A stretch of 64,000 nt of DNA, taken from the NCBI GenBank assembly GCA_044221335.1, contig JBGAPI010000009.1, positions 1-64,000 on the forward strand. The letters are read 5' to 3'. Source of the DNA: JBGAPI01 sp044221335. GTDB lineage: Bacteria; Pseudomonadota; Gammaproteobacteria; Xanthomonadales; Ahniellaceae. The position numbers were made by a program, and so were the translations under genes. The notes under the pieces were generated by a model. It did not search any database and had not been told where the DNA came from. It saw only the letters and a list, made by a program, of their open reading frames with translations. Position 1 is the first letter of the stretch, and the number at the start of each line of letters is the position of its first letter. Shown piece by piece: positions 1-12,723 of this stretch.

Positions 1-233
1 TAGACCTGGCGGCCCTTCTTCAGGTATTCGCCGGCGATCTCGGCCAGGCGGCCGAAGAACTTCACCCGGTGCCACTCGGTGCGTTCCTGCTTCTGGCCGG
101 TGGCCTTGTCGGTCCAGGATTCCGAGGTGGCGATGCGGATTGAGGTGATCGCGCCGCCGTTGGCGGTGTAGCGGGTTTCCGGATCCGCGCCGAGGTTGCC
201 GACCAGGATGACTTTGTTGACGCCGCGGGCCAT
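1..233 (-). CDS. ssb: Single-stranded DNA-binding protein (C-terminal part off the window)
   Basis: Only the first 77 codons are present; the gene runs off the left edge. The translation begins MARGVNKVILVGNLGADPE and continues with the ETRYT, SWTDK, TEWHRV and FFGRLAEIAGEYL blocks of the SSB OB fold. The start at 233 is the only ATG that gives the canonical N-terminus. SSB coats single-stranded DNA in replication, recombination and repair. In many proteobacteria ssb lies next to uvrA; here uvrA is about 2.3 kb away on the same strand, with ispB and a thioesterase between. The C-terminal partner-binding tail cannot be seen. Confidence 0.95.
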   Translation of the reverse strand, partial: MARGVNKVILVGNLGADPETRYTANGGAITSIRIATSESWTDKATGQKQERTEWHRVKFFGRLAEIAGEYLKKGRQV

Positions 234-471
234 GAGCTGTTCCTTCTGTTCTGTCGTAGGCGCCAGCATCGGCGCCGGTGGTCCGTCGCACCTAGAGCCA
301 GCGGCGCGACGTGCTGTAGGAAATCGTTGATTCCGGAGGTCCGAAATCGCCGTAGGGTCGATCAGTATAAGGTCCCGGCGGGATCGGCGGGAGGGCACCG
401 GCAGGGGGTTCGAGGAGGCGCGTCCCGGCTTCTCGGGGTGCCCGGTATGCCATCCTGATGCGCCTCGCGAC

Positions 472-492
472 GGCGGGCAGTGCCCGCCCTAC
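472..492 (-). repeat. REP-like palindrome (GTAG head on minus strand)
   Basis: Stem GGCGGGCA/TGCCCGCC followed by CTAC, so the GTAG head is on the minus strand. It lies in the 290-bp gap between the divergent ssb and ispB genes. Its outer edge overlaps the TACAAT hexamer at 490-495. It is the same family as the elements at 1537, 5540, 7769, 24041, 35914 and 55349. Confidence 0.85.
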
Positions 493-495
493 AAT
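490..495 (+). promoter_or_regulatory. Possible -10 box for ispB at the edge of a REP
   Basis: TACAAT sits 28 bp before the GTG at 524 and overlaps the CTAC end of the REP. The -35 position would fall in the REP stem and shows no match, so this is a weak prediction. The same arrangement (REP end, then TACAAT, then gene) occurs before mrp at 5608. Confidence 0.3.
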
Positions 496-523
496 CGGCG
501 TTTCCGTACTATCTCCGATCGAC

Positions 524-1540
524 GTGACCACCGCCACCGCCCTCACCGACAGCGCCACCCGCCCGCAATCGATCCAGAGCCTCGCCGACGTCCAGCGGCT
601 CGCTGCCGCCGACATGCGCGACGTCGACGCGCTGATCCGGCGCCGGCTGACCTCCGAGGTCGCGCTGGTCAACCAGGTCGCCGAGCACATCATCTCCGCC
701 GGCGGCAAGCGCCTCCGGCCGCTGCTGGTGCTGCTCGCGGCGCGCGCCTCCGGTGCCGCCGAGACCCACCTTCACCAGGCGGCGGCCGTGATCGAGTTCA
801 TCCACACCGCGACCCTGCTGCACGACGACGTGGTCGACGAATCGACCCTGCGCCGCGGCCGCAGCACGGCGAATGCGCTGTGGGGCAATGCCGCCAGCGT
901 GCTGGTCGGCGATTACCTGTATTCGCGCTCGTTCCAGATGATGGTGGAGATCGACAAGGCCGCGGTGATGCGGCTGCTCGCCGACACCACCAACCGGATC
1001 GCCGAGGGCGAGGTGCTGCAGCTGATGCACCTCAACAACCCGGACACCGACGAGCAGGCGTATCTGAAGGTGATCCAGTGCAAGACCGCGGTGCTGTTCG
1101 GCGCCGCCACCCAGCTCGGCCCGCTGCTGGCGGACCGCGGCGACTGGGAAGCGGCGCTGTACGACTTCGGCCTCAATCTCGGCTACGCCTTCCAGATCGC
1201 CGACGACATGCTCGACTACACCGGCGACGCCGCGGCGCTCGGCAAGAACCTCGGCGACGACCTCGCGGAGGGCAAGCTCACCCTGCCGCTGATCCTGACC
1301 CTCGAGCGCGCCGACGCCGGCACCGCGGCGGTGATCCGGCAGGCGGTGCTCGACGGCGACGTCAACGCGCTGCCGCAGATGATCGCCGCGATCCATGCCA
1401 GCGGCTCGCTCGAGGCCTGTCGCGAGAAGGCGCTGGTCTACGCGGCCCGGGCACGCGCGGCGCTGGCGGTGCTGCCGGCCTCGCCGTGGCGCGACGCGCT
1501 GGCGGTGCTGGTGGACTACTCGGTCGCGCGCGATCGGTAG
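524..1540 (+). CDS. ispB: Octaprenyl diphosphate synthase
   Basis: Trans-isoprenyl diphosphate synthase that builds the polyprenyl side chain of ubiquinone from IPP and FPP. Both aspartate-rich motifs are present: DDVVD at residues 101-105 and DDMLD at 227-231, plus GGKRLRP near residue 60. The GTG at 524 gives 338 aa, the usual family length. An upstream ATG at 458 would read through the REP at 472-492 and is rejected. No clear Shine-Dalgarno precedes the GTG. The TAG stop (1538-1540) is part of the GTAG head of a REP, and the last ~23 codons are duplicated twice downstream (1671-1739, 1825-1893). Confidence 0.93.
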   Translation: MTTATALTDSATRPQSIQSLADVQRLAAADMRDVDALIRRRLTSEVALVNQVAEHIISAGGKRLRPLLVLLAARASGAAETHLHQAAAVIEFIHTATLLHDDVVDESTLRRGRSTANALWGNAASVLVGDYLYSRSFQMMVEIDKAAVMRLLADTTNRIAEGEVLQLMHLNNPDTDEQAYLKVIQCKTAVLFGAATQLGPLLADRGDWEAALYDFGLNLGYAFQIADDMLDYTGDAAALGKNLGDDLAEGKLTLPLILTLERADAGTAAVIRQAVLDGDVNALPQMIAAIHASGSLEACREKALVYAARARAALAVLPASPWRDALAVLVDYSVARDR

Positions 1541-1670
1541 GGCGGGCATTGCCCGCCATGGCGAGGCCTGCCGGCGATGGCGGCCAGTGGCCGCCTTACG
1601 ACATTGCTGAGACGTCTCGCGATGGCGGCCAGGGGCCGCCCTACGAAATCGCCGCGGCGTCTCGCGATGG

Positions 1671-1739
1671 CTGCCGGCCTCGCCGTGGCGCGGCGCGCTG
1701 GCGGTGCTGGTGGACTACTCGGTCGCGCTCGATCGGTAG
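1671..1739 (+). pseudogene. Duplicated 3' end of ispB, copy A
   Basis: This repeats the last ~69 bp of ispB (1472-1540) with the same reading frame and TAG stop, 199 bp downstream. It encodes the same SPW...ALAVLVDYSVA..DR ending, with D changed to G after R and a C-terminal ALDR in place of ARDR. It is followed by the same GTAG-headed REP. With no start, promoter or upstream domain it is a gene fragment copied with the repeat. Confidence 0.85.
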
Positions 1740-1824
1740 GGCGGGCATTGCCCGCCATGGCGAGGCCTGCCGGCGATGGCGGCCAGGGACCGCCCTACGA
1801 AATGGCCGCGGCGTCTCGCGATGG

Positions 1825-1893
1825 CTGCCGGCCTCGCCGTGGCGCGACGCGCTGGCGGTGCTGGTGGACTACTCGGTCGCGCTCGATCGGTAG
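1825..1893 (+). pseudogene. Duplicated 3' end of ispB, copy B
   Basis: Second extra copy of the ispB tail, 154 bp after copy A and again ending in TAG within a GTAG-headed REP. Copies A and B share the ALDR ending, against ARDR in ispB itself. They are therefore closer to each other than to the gene, which points to stepwise tandem duplication. Confidence 0.85.
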
Positions 1894-1930
1894 GGCGGGC
1901 ATTGCCCGCCATGGCGAGGCCTGCCGCCGA

Positions 1931-2133
1931 TGGCGGCCAGTGGCCGCCCTACGAAATTGCTGCGACGCCTCGCTGTGGCGGCCAGTGGCCGCCCTACGAA
2001 ATTGCTGCGACGCCTCGCTGTGGCGGCCAGTGGCCGCCCCACGAAATTGCTGCGACGCCTCGCTGTGGCGGCCAGTGGCCGCCCTACGAAATTGCTGCGA
2101 CGCCTCGCTGTGGCGGCCAGTGGCCGCCCTACG
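1931..2133. repeat. 45-bp tandem repeat, 4.5 units
   Basis: Units start at 1931, 1976, 2021, 2066 and 2111 (the last is partial, 23 bp). Each unit is one inverted REP (GGCGGCCA/TGGCCGCC plus CTACG) followed by a ~22-bp linker AAATTGCTGCGACGCCTCG. The units are almost identical; one has CCAC in place of CTAC. That near-identity suggests recent expansion. There are no unique spacers, so this is not a CRISPR. Confidence 0.92.
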
Positions 2134-2523
2134 TCGCGGCTTGGCGCACGTGTTCCGGCAGCGGGCACGACGTACCGGCGGCCCGGTCGACCCACACCAG
2201 CACGGTGCTGCCGTCCGCGTAGCTCACCGACTCGTCCGCGCGGTCGACGATGCGAAAGTCGAGCGTCAGGCTGGAGCCGCCGACGCGACCGGCATACAGC
2301 CGCACCGACAGCTCCGCCGGCCACTCGATCGGGCGCCGGAAGTTGACGGTGTTGGCGGCGACCACCGGACCGCGGTTCTCGTCCATCCAGGCACCGGCCA
2401 GCGTCGCGAACCAGCGCAGCCGCGCCTCCTCGAGATAGGTCGAGTAGACCGCGTTGTTGACGTGGCCGAGCGCGTCCATGTCGCCCCAGCGCACGGTGAC
2501 CGGGGCGTCGAGCAGCGGGCGGC

Positions 2524-2527
<4 letters not shown>
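2129..2527 (-). CDS. Acyl-CoA thioesterase, hot-dog fold (YbgC/FadM-like)
   Basis: A 132-aa single hot-dog domain of the 4-hydroxybenzoyl-CoA thioesterase family. The motif RWGDMDALGHVNNAVYSTYL (residues 13-32) carries the catalytic Asp and the GHVNN helix start, followed by the usual E-E-A-R. Such enzymes hydrolyse acyl-CoA thioesters in the cytosol; the substrate cannot be read from sequence. The ATG overlaps the uvrA stop (ATGA), so the two are co-transcribed. The TAG stop lies in the last REP of the array, so the final residues may have been set by the repeat. Confidence 0.85.
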
Positions 2528-5442
<2,915 letters not shown>

Positions 5443-5539
5443 GCCCTTTCCTGTTCGGGGACCGCACAGTCTAGCGAGGGCGAAGTGGTGGGGGGTGACA
5501 AATGCTTGCAGCGGAATCGGGAAAGTGAATCCCGTCGGC

Positions 5540-5602
5540 GTAGGGCGGCCACTGGCCGCCATTGCGAGGCGTTTGGGCGATGGCGGGCAATGCCCGCCCT
5601 AC
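5540..5602. repeat. Inverted REP pair (BIME-like) between uvrA and mrp
   Basis: A forward unit (GTAG head at 5540, stem GGCGGCCA/TGGCCGCC) and an inverted unit (stem GGCGGGCA/TGCCCGCC, CTAC end at 5602) are separated by ATTGCGAGGCGTTTGGGCGA. The outer GTAG/CTAC ends make the whole 63 bp a large imperfect palindrome. Here the pair lies between divergent genes, upstream of both. Confidence 0.9.
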
Positions 5603-5607
5603 GACAG

Positions 5608-5613
5608 TACAAT
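5608..5613 (+). promoter_or_regulatory. Possible -10 box for mrp beside the REP pair
   Basis: TACAAT lies 31 bp before the mrp ATG and 5 bp after the CTAC end of the inverted REP. No convincing -35 hexamer is seen, since that region is the REP stem. The parallel with ispB (TACAAT at 490) is the main reason to list it. Confidence 0.3.
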
Positions 5614-5644
5614 CGCCGACCCCCGCCATCACCGACACCACGAC

Positions 5645-6736
5645 ATGACCCAAGCCACCCCCGACACCGTCCGAGCCGTCCTCGCGAAGATCCTGGACCC
5701 GCACGTCGGGCAGGACCTGATCGCGTCCGGAGCGGTGAAGAACGTCGTGGTCGACGGCGCGCGGGTCGCGGTCGACATCGTGCTCGGCTACCCGGCCCTG
5801 TCCTGGCACGGCGAACTGGCCGACAAGGTGCGGGCGGCGCTGAAGGCAGAACTCGGCATCGACAACGCCCTCGTCAACGTCAGCATGCGGGTCGGCTCGC
5901 ACCGAGTACAGAAGGAGCTGTCGCCGCTGTCCGCGATCAAGAACGTGGTGGCGGTGGCGTCCGGCAAGGGGGGCGTCGGCAAGTCGACGACCGCGGTGAA
6001 TCTCGCGCTGGCGCTGAAGGCCGAGGGAGCCAGCGTCGGCATCCTCGATGCCGACATCTACGGTCCCAGCGTGCCGCGCATGCTCGGCATCTCCGGCAAG
6101 CCGGACACGCCGGACGGCCACAGCATCACGCCGAAGGATGGCCACGGGCTGCAGGCGATGTCGATCGGCCTGATGATCGAGGAGGACACGCCGATGATCT
6201 GGCGCGGCCCGATGGTCACCCAGGCGCTGCAGCAGCTTCTGAACGATACCGACTGGGTGGACCTCGACTACCTGATCATCGACCTGCCGCCGGGCACCGG
6301 CGACATCCAGCTGACGCTGTGCCAGCGGGTGCCGCTGGCCGGCGCGGTGATCGTCACCACGCCGCAGGACATCGCGACTCTGGACGCGAAGAAGGCGTTG
6401 AAGATGTTCGAGAAGGTCAATGTGCCGGTGCTCGGCATCGTCGAGAACATGGCGCTGCACACCTGCTCGAACTGCGGTCACAGCGAGCACATCTTCGGAT
6501 CCGGCGGGGCCGCCCGGATGGCCGAGCAGTACGGCGTGCCGCAGATCGGTTCGCTGCCGCTCGACATCCGGATCCGCGAGCAGGCGGACGAGGGCAATCC
6601 GACGGTGATCGCGGAGCCGAATTCCGATGCGGCGCTGGCCTATCGGATGATCGCCCGCAACGCCGCGGGGCGGCTGTCGCGCGAGGCGCGGAACAAGGCG
6701 ATCAAGTTCCCGAATATCGTCATCCAGAACACGTAG
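5645..6736 (+). CDS. apbC: Iron-sulfur cluster carrier ATPase Mrp/ApbC
   Basis: P-loop NTPase that binds and delivers Fe-S clusters to apoproteins. The 363-aa protein has an N-terminal DUF59/MIP18-like domain (residues 1-90), the deviant Walker A SGKGGVGKST at 106-115, and the cluster-binding CSNC pair (C274, C277). The start at 5645 gives the typical MTQATPD...ILDPH opening. Longer in-frame upstream starts would run through the REP pair. The TAG stop at 6734-6736 is inside GTAG of a REP variant with a GCTGCGC/GCGCAGC stem. Confidence 0.94.
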   Translation: MTQATPDTVRAVLAKILDPHVGQDLIASGAVKNVVVDGARVAVDIVLGYPALSWHGELADKVRAALKAELGIDNALVNVSMRVGSHRVQKELSPLSAIKNVVAVASGKGGVGKSTTAVNLALALKAEGASVGILDADIYGPSVPRMLGISGKPDTPDGHSITPKDGHGLQAMSIGLMIEEDTPMIWRGPMVTQALQQLLNDTDWVDLDYLIIDLPPGTGDIQLTLCQRVPLAGAVIVTTPQDIATLDAKKALKMFEKVNVPVLGIVENMALHTCSNCGHSEHIFGSGGAARMAEQYGVPQIGSLPLDIRIREQADEGNPTVIAEPNSDAALAYRMIARNAAGRLSREARNKAIKFPNIVIQNT

Positions 6737-6754
6737 GCTGCGCTTCGGCGCAGC
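6733..6754 (+). repeat. GTAG-headed REP variant at the mrp stop
   Basis: GTAG followed by the stem GCTGCGC-TTCG-GCGCAGC. The TAG is the mrp stop. A partial copy of the same variant begins at 46151, at the copper chaperone stop. Confidence 0.7.
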
Positions 6755-6780
6755 GGCGCTGGAACGCCCGCCGGAACAAT

Positions 6781-6899
6781 GAATCTCCGTCAGTGCGCGG
6801 AGGAGCGCAGCGACCACGAAGCAACCCAGTGACTTCGCCTCGGCTCTGAAGCATCGAGATGCCGAGGCGCTGGATTGCCTCGCCGCGCTCGCAACGACG
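6781..6899. repeat. Long inverted dispersed repeat, copy 1
   Basis: A degenerate inverted repeat. The left arm contains GGAGGAGCGCAGCGACCACG and AAGCAACCCAG; the right arm contains GCGCTGGATTGCCTCG and CGCTCGCAACGACG. A related copy lies at 44801-44911. This type of GCGCTGGATTGCTTCG...CTCGCAACGACG element is scattered in many proteobacterial genomes. It carries no ORF. Confidence 0.65.
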
Positions 6900-7010
6900 A
6901 GGGTCTTCCCTTCCTTCGGTCCTGCTCCGGAAGTCATGCTGACCTCCTGGCGATGACCGCGGCGTGGCCGCCGGGAACAATCTCCGCACCCACCCCCGGA
7001 GATGCCCGCC

Positions 7011-7772
7011 ATGTCCCGTCCCCTGTTCGCAGCGATCACCCTCGGCCTGGCCGCGTTCGCGACGGGCCACGTCGCCCACGCCAAGGTGCACGGCTGCTCG
7101 ATCGACAGCCACTACGACCTGAACCTGAGTGCGTCCTCGCTCGACTTCACCCAGGACGGCGCCTATGGCCACGCGAAGGTGAGGATCACGGGCGATCGCC
7201 TGTACGTCGACGGCAAGGAAGTGGCGCTGTCCTCGGAGGACCGTCGTCGCATCGGCGAGTTCGACCACAACGTGCGGGCACTGGTGCCGCAGGTGCGCGC
7301 GATCGCGATCGACGCGGTCGGGATCGCCTTCGACGCGGTCACCCGAGTCGCCGAGACCTTTGCCGACGATGAGGCCGAGGCCGGCAAGATGCGCGCCCGT
7401 CTCGCCGACACCCGCAAGGCGATGAACGCCAAGCTCGACGCGGAGATGGCCAACCGGCCGTTCGACGACAAGGTCCTCGAGGACACCGTCGAGCGCGCGG
7501 TGAAGGACATCGTGCCGATCATCGTCGGCGACATCGTCGGCAAGGCCATCAAGGTCGCGATGTCGGGCGACGAGGCCGCGGCCAAGCGCCTGGAGCAGCG
7601 TGCCGACCAGCTCGACCGCACGATCGAGCGCGAAGTCGAGGGCCGGGCGAAGGACCTCGAGAAGCGTGCCGAAGCCTTCTGCTCCGACCTCCGCGAACTC
7701 GACAAGCTGGAAGACGGGCTGGCCTACCGCCAGGACAACGGCAAGCCGCTGGACCTCATCCAGACGAGGTAG
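7011..7772 (+). CDS. Exported DUF2884 (YggN-like) protein
   Basis: A 253-aa protein with a Sec signal peptide (MSRPLFAAITLGLAAF...AHA, residues 1-21). It is followed by a beta-rich segment (CSIDSHYDLNLSASSLDF, GDRLYVDGKEV) and a long charged helical region ending EAFCSDLRELDKLEDGL. This layout matches the DUF2884/YggN periplasmic family, whose function is unknown. The start at 7011 is preferred to the ATG at 7002 because GGAG sits 9 nt before it and would touch the earlier ATG. The TAG stop lies in the GTAG head of the REP at 7769. Confidence 0.8.
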   Translation: MSRPLFAAITLGLAAFATGHVAHAKVHGCSIDSHYDLNLSASSLDFTQDGAYGHAKVRITGDRLYVDGKEVALSSEDRRRIGEFDHNVRALVPQVRAIAIDAVGIAFDAVTRVAETFADDEAEAGKMRARLADTRKAMNAKLDAEMANRPFDDKVLEDTVERAVKDIVPIIVGDIVGKAIKVAMSGDEAAAKRLEQRADQLDRTIEREVEGRAKDLEKRAEAFCSDLRELDKLEDGLAYRQDNGKPLDLIQTR

Positions 7773-7858
7773 GGCGGCCATTGGCCGCCATGGCGAAGCG
7801 CTTCGCGAACCGCGGCCCGACCAAGTCTCGAGACAACGGCGCGCTGCGCGCGCCCTAC
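7769..7858. repeat. Inverted REP pair giving the stop codons of two convergent genes
   Basis: A forward unit at 7769-7789 (GTAG, stem GGCGGCCA/TGGCCGCC) contains the TAG of the DUF2884 gene. An inverted unit at 7838-7858 (stem GGCGCGC/GCGCGCC, then CTAC) contains the TAG of the minus-strand cNMP-binding gene at 7855-7857. The ~48 bp between holds the linker only. Confidence 0.88.
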
Positions 7859-8775
7859 GGGTCGCGGTTCTCGACCGCGGCGAGGTCGGTACCATCGCCG
7901 CGCCGCTGCCGGCGGCCCAGGCGCCGCACCCGGCCGTGCAACTCGGTCACGCGATCGGTGTGCAGGTCGGCGGCCGCTTTCGCTTCGGCGCGGAATTCCG
8001 ACAATTCGCGCAGCAGCGTCTCGATGTTGACCTCGTTCTTCAGGTTCACCTTGTAGTCGGTGTCGGCGCGCGCCCGATCCTTGGCCGACTGGCGGTTCTG
8101 GCTCATCACGATCAGCGGGCCCTGCAGCGCGACCAGGATCGCCAGCGCGAGGTTGAAGAACTGGTAGGGGTAGGGATCGAGCGGATCGGCGGCGAGCATC
8201 GCGGTGTTGAAGAGGCACCAGCCGGTGGTGGCGATCAGCAGCAGGGTGATGAAGGCCCAGCTGCCGTTGAGCTCGGCGACGCGGTCGGCGAGGCGGTCGC
8301 CCCAGGACAGGTTCTTGTCGAACTCCTCGTCGACGTTCTTCGCCGCGCGTTCGAACAGCAGCCGGTTGGTTTCGCGAAGGCGCTCGCCCATCGTGCGCAG
8401 GATGGCCATTGCCGCGCCGGGACGCGTCTGCAGGTAGTCGGCAAGCGTCGACCGCTGCAGTTCGAGCAGGTCGGTGTCGGTGGTGGCGAGCGCGCTGGCG
8501 CTGCGCGGCTTCTCGTCGAACAGCGCGAGTTCGCCGAAATACTCGCCCCGGGCGATGTCCTTCAGCGAGATCCGGCGCGAATCCTCGCCCGGCAGGTGGA
8601 TGTTGATGTCGCCGCGCTCGATGATGTACATCGAACTGCCGACGTCGCCCATCGCGAAGATCATCGTGCCGGCGGTGAAGCGCACCGGCTTCAGCTTGCC
8701 CGCGAGCGCGACCAGGTCGTCGTCCGACAGTCCCTTGAACAGCTCGATCGAGCGCAACAGCAGCGGAACGTCCAC
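7855..8775 (-). CDS. Cyclic nucleotide-binding domain fused to DUF1003 membrane domain
   Basis: A 306-aa protein. Residues ~10-125 form a cNMP-binding beta-barrel with the phosphate-binding cassette GEYFGELALFDEKPRSASA; the Arg that contacts the cyclic nucleotide phosphate is present. Residues ~150-260 form a DUF1003 domain with two membrane helices (WAFITLLLIATTGWCLFNT and FFNLALAILVALQGPLIVM) and the hallmark MSQNRQ...DRARADTDYKVN. The tail is charged and coiled-coil-like. GTG at 8775 is chosen because GGAGG lies 5 nt upstream; the GTG two codons earlier overlaps it. A cyclic-nucleotide-gated membrane function is an inference. Confidence 0.85.
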   Translation of the reverse strand: MDVPLLLRSIELFKGLSDDDLVALAGKLKPVRFTAGTMIFAMGDVGSSMYIIERGDINIHLPGEDSRRISLKDIARGEYFGELALFDEKPRSASALATTDTDLLELQRSTLADYLQTRPGAAMAILRTMGERLRETNRLLFERAAKNVDEEFDKNLSWGDRLADRVAELNGSWAFITLLLIATTGWCLFNTAMLAADPLDPYPYQFFNLALAILVALQGPLIVMSQNRQSAKDRARADTDYKVNLKNEVNIETLLRELSEFRAEAKAAADLHTDRVTELHGRVRRLGRRQRRGDGTDLAAVENRDP

Positions 8776-8950
8776 GCACACCTCCGTCCGAGGCGCCTAT
8801 TGTGCTTGGCGGCCGCCGGGCCCGAAAGCATCCGTCCGAACATTTCTCGCTTGCGGGGCGGGATTCCCGCCCGTGGATCAGGAACTCGTATTCAAACGAC
8901 GGGATCGTCGTCCCTGGGACCCGACGAATTCCGGGCATCCCGGAACGAAG

Positions 8951-8974
8951 ATGGGGCACCCGAAGGTGCCCCAT
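8951..8974. terminator. Hairpin between M16 peptidase and cNMP gene
   Basis: A perfect stem ATGGGGCACC/GGTGCCCCAT with a short loop, 67 bp past the stop of the minus-strand M16 peptidase gene. No T-run follows on either strand, so termination strength is uncertain. The rest of 8776-9040 shows only GC-rich imperfect palindromes. Confidence 0.5.
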
Positions 8975-9040
8975 CCCGACATCACGACGTCGCTCCTTGC
9001 TTGCGGATTTCGCCGCGGGCGAAACCCGGGCCGCCGCGAC

Positions 9041-12118
<3,078 letters not shown>

Positions 12119-12242
12119 GGGGATTCTCTGGAATTTTTTTGGGGGGCGGATTGTAGGCTCATCCCCATCCCGCCGCCTGCGGCGTCGGGAGTGGGATCAG
12201 CAAGGACTGTCGCGGTGCGCGTGAAGTTCCGCGGAAACGGGC

Positions 12243-12653
12243 TCAATAGATGCCGAAAACCTTCATGCCGATCAGGATCATCACCGCTCCGACCAGCACG
12301 ATCAGCCGGTTGCGCCAGCGCGAGGCGGTGCGTTCCGGCGGTACGAAGGACGCGCCGAGACTCTGGGGTTCGTCGCCGGCGGCCGGCAGGAACGAGGAAT
12401 TCTCCGACTTGGTGATGTCGAGCAGACCGTGCTCGCGCAGCACCTGGCGGGCCTTCGGGAAGTCCTCGGCCTCCACCACCCACAGGGCCGGCCAGACGTA
12501 GTCGCTGCGGCGGTCGGTATAGCTGAAGTCGCGCTTGGTGGCGCGCTTCCAGCCCTCGTCACCGGTCACCCGGACGGCGATGCCGGCGTCGCGCAGCAAG
12601 GTCGCCATCTGCTCGACGTTCTCGAGGCGGGGGGAGCGGAAGATCTGGCGCAT
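12243..12653 (-). CDS. DUF2007-like signalling protein with C-terminal membrane anchor
   Basis: A 136-aa protein. Residues 1-85 (MRQIFRSPRLENVEQMATLL, ALWVVEAEDFPKARQVL) match the pattern of DUF2007 proteins and the so-called pathogenicity-like proteins of xanthomonads. A single hydrophobic helix near the C-terminus (RLIVLVGAVMILIGMKVF) should anchor it in the membrane. Function is unknown. It lies between the M16 peptidase and tesB on the same strand, separated from tesB by a strong hairpin. Confidence 0.65.
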   Translation of the reverse strand: MRQIFRSPRLENVEQMATLLRDAGIAVRVTGDEGWKRATKRDFSYTDRRSDYVWPALWVVEAEDFPKARQVLREHGLLDITKSENSSFLPAAGDEPQSLGASFVPPERTASRWRNRLIVLVGAVMILIGMKVFGIY

Positions 12654-12683
12654 GGGGTTGGGTTCGTAGAGGTTGGAAGTCTA

Positions 12684-12711
12684 TGTGGGAGCGGCTGAAG
12701 CCGCTCCCACA
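12684..12711. terminator. Strong palindrome after tesB (GTGGGAGCGGCT type)
   Basis: TGTGGGAGCGGCT and its complement AGCCGCTCCCACA flank a 2-nt GA loop, 12 bp beyond the tesB stop. It can act as a terminator of tesB. A degenerate copy lies at 36009-36031, so it is also a dispersed repeat. The same palindrome type is common as a REP in pseudomonads and xanthomonads. Confidence 0.7.
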
Positions 12712-12723
12712 AAGGAAGGACCG

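Larger units (their letters stand above)
1537..2133. repeat. Expanded REP array between ispB and the thioesterase gene
   Basis: This ~600-bp block is almost entirely REP-like palindromes. Forward GTAG-headed units (stem GGCGGGCA/TGCCCGCC) start at 1537, 1736 and 1890. Inverted units (GGCGGCCA/TGGCCGCC, then CTAC) lie at about 1580, 1624, 1778 and five times from 1931. The first unit supplies the ispB stop and the last supplies the stop of the minus-strand thioesterase at 2129. Two copies of the ispB 3' end are embedded. Open frames across it in all directions are artefacts of the low-complexity repeat. Confidence 0.9.

Noticed and set aside
1537..2133. CRISPR-like array
   Set aside because: The 45-bp units have an identical linker, not unique spacers, the repeats are REP palindromes, and no cas genes are present.
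1577..2222. Repeat-encoded small proteins with GGQWPPYEIAATPRC or MAASGRPTKLLRRLA units
   Set aside because: Several frames stay open through the REP array on both strands simply because the 45-bp unit is a multiple of three. No start signal or homology supports translation.
8776..9040. Small RNA gene or riboswitch upstream of the cNMP gene
   Set aside because: There are several palindromes but no recognisable conserved RNA family or promoter/terminator pair; left as a hairpin only.
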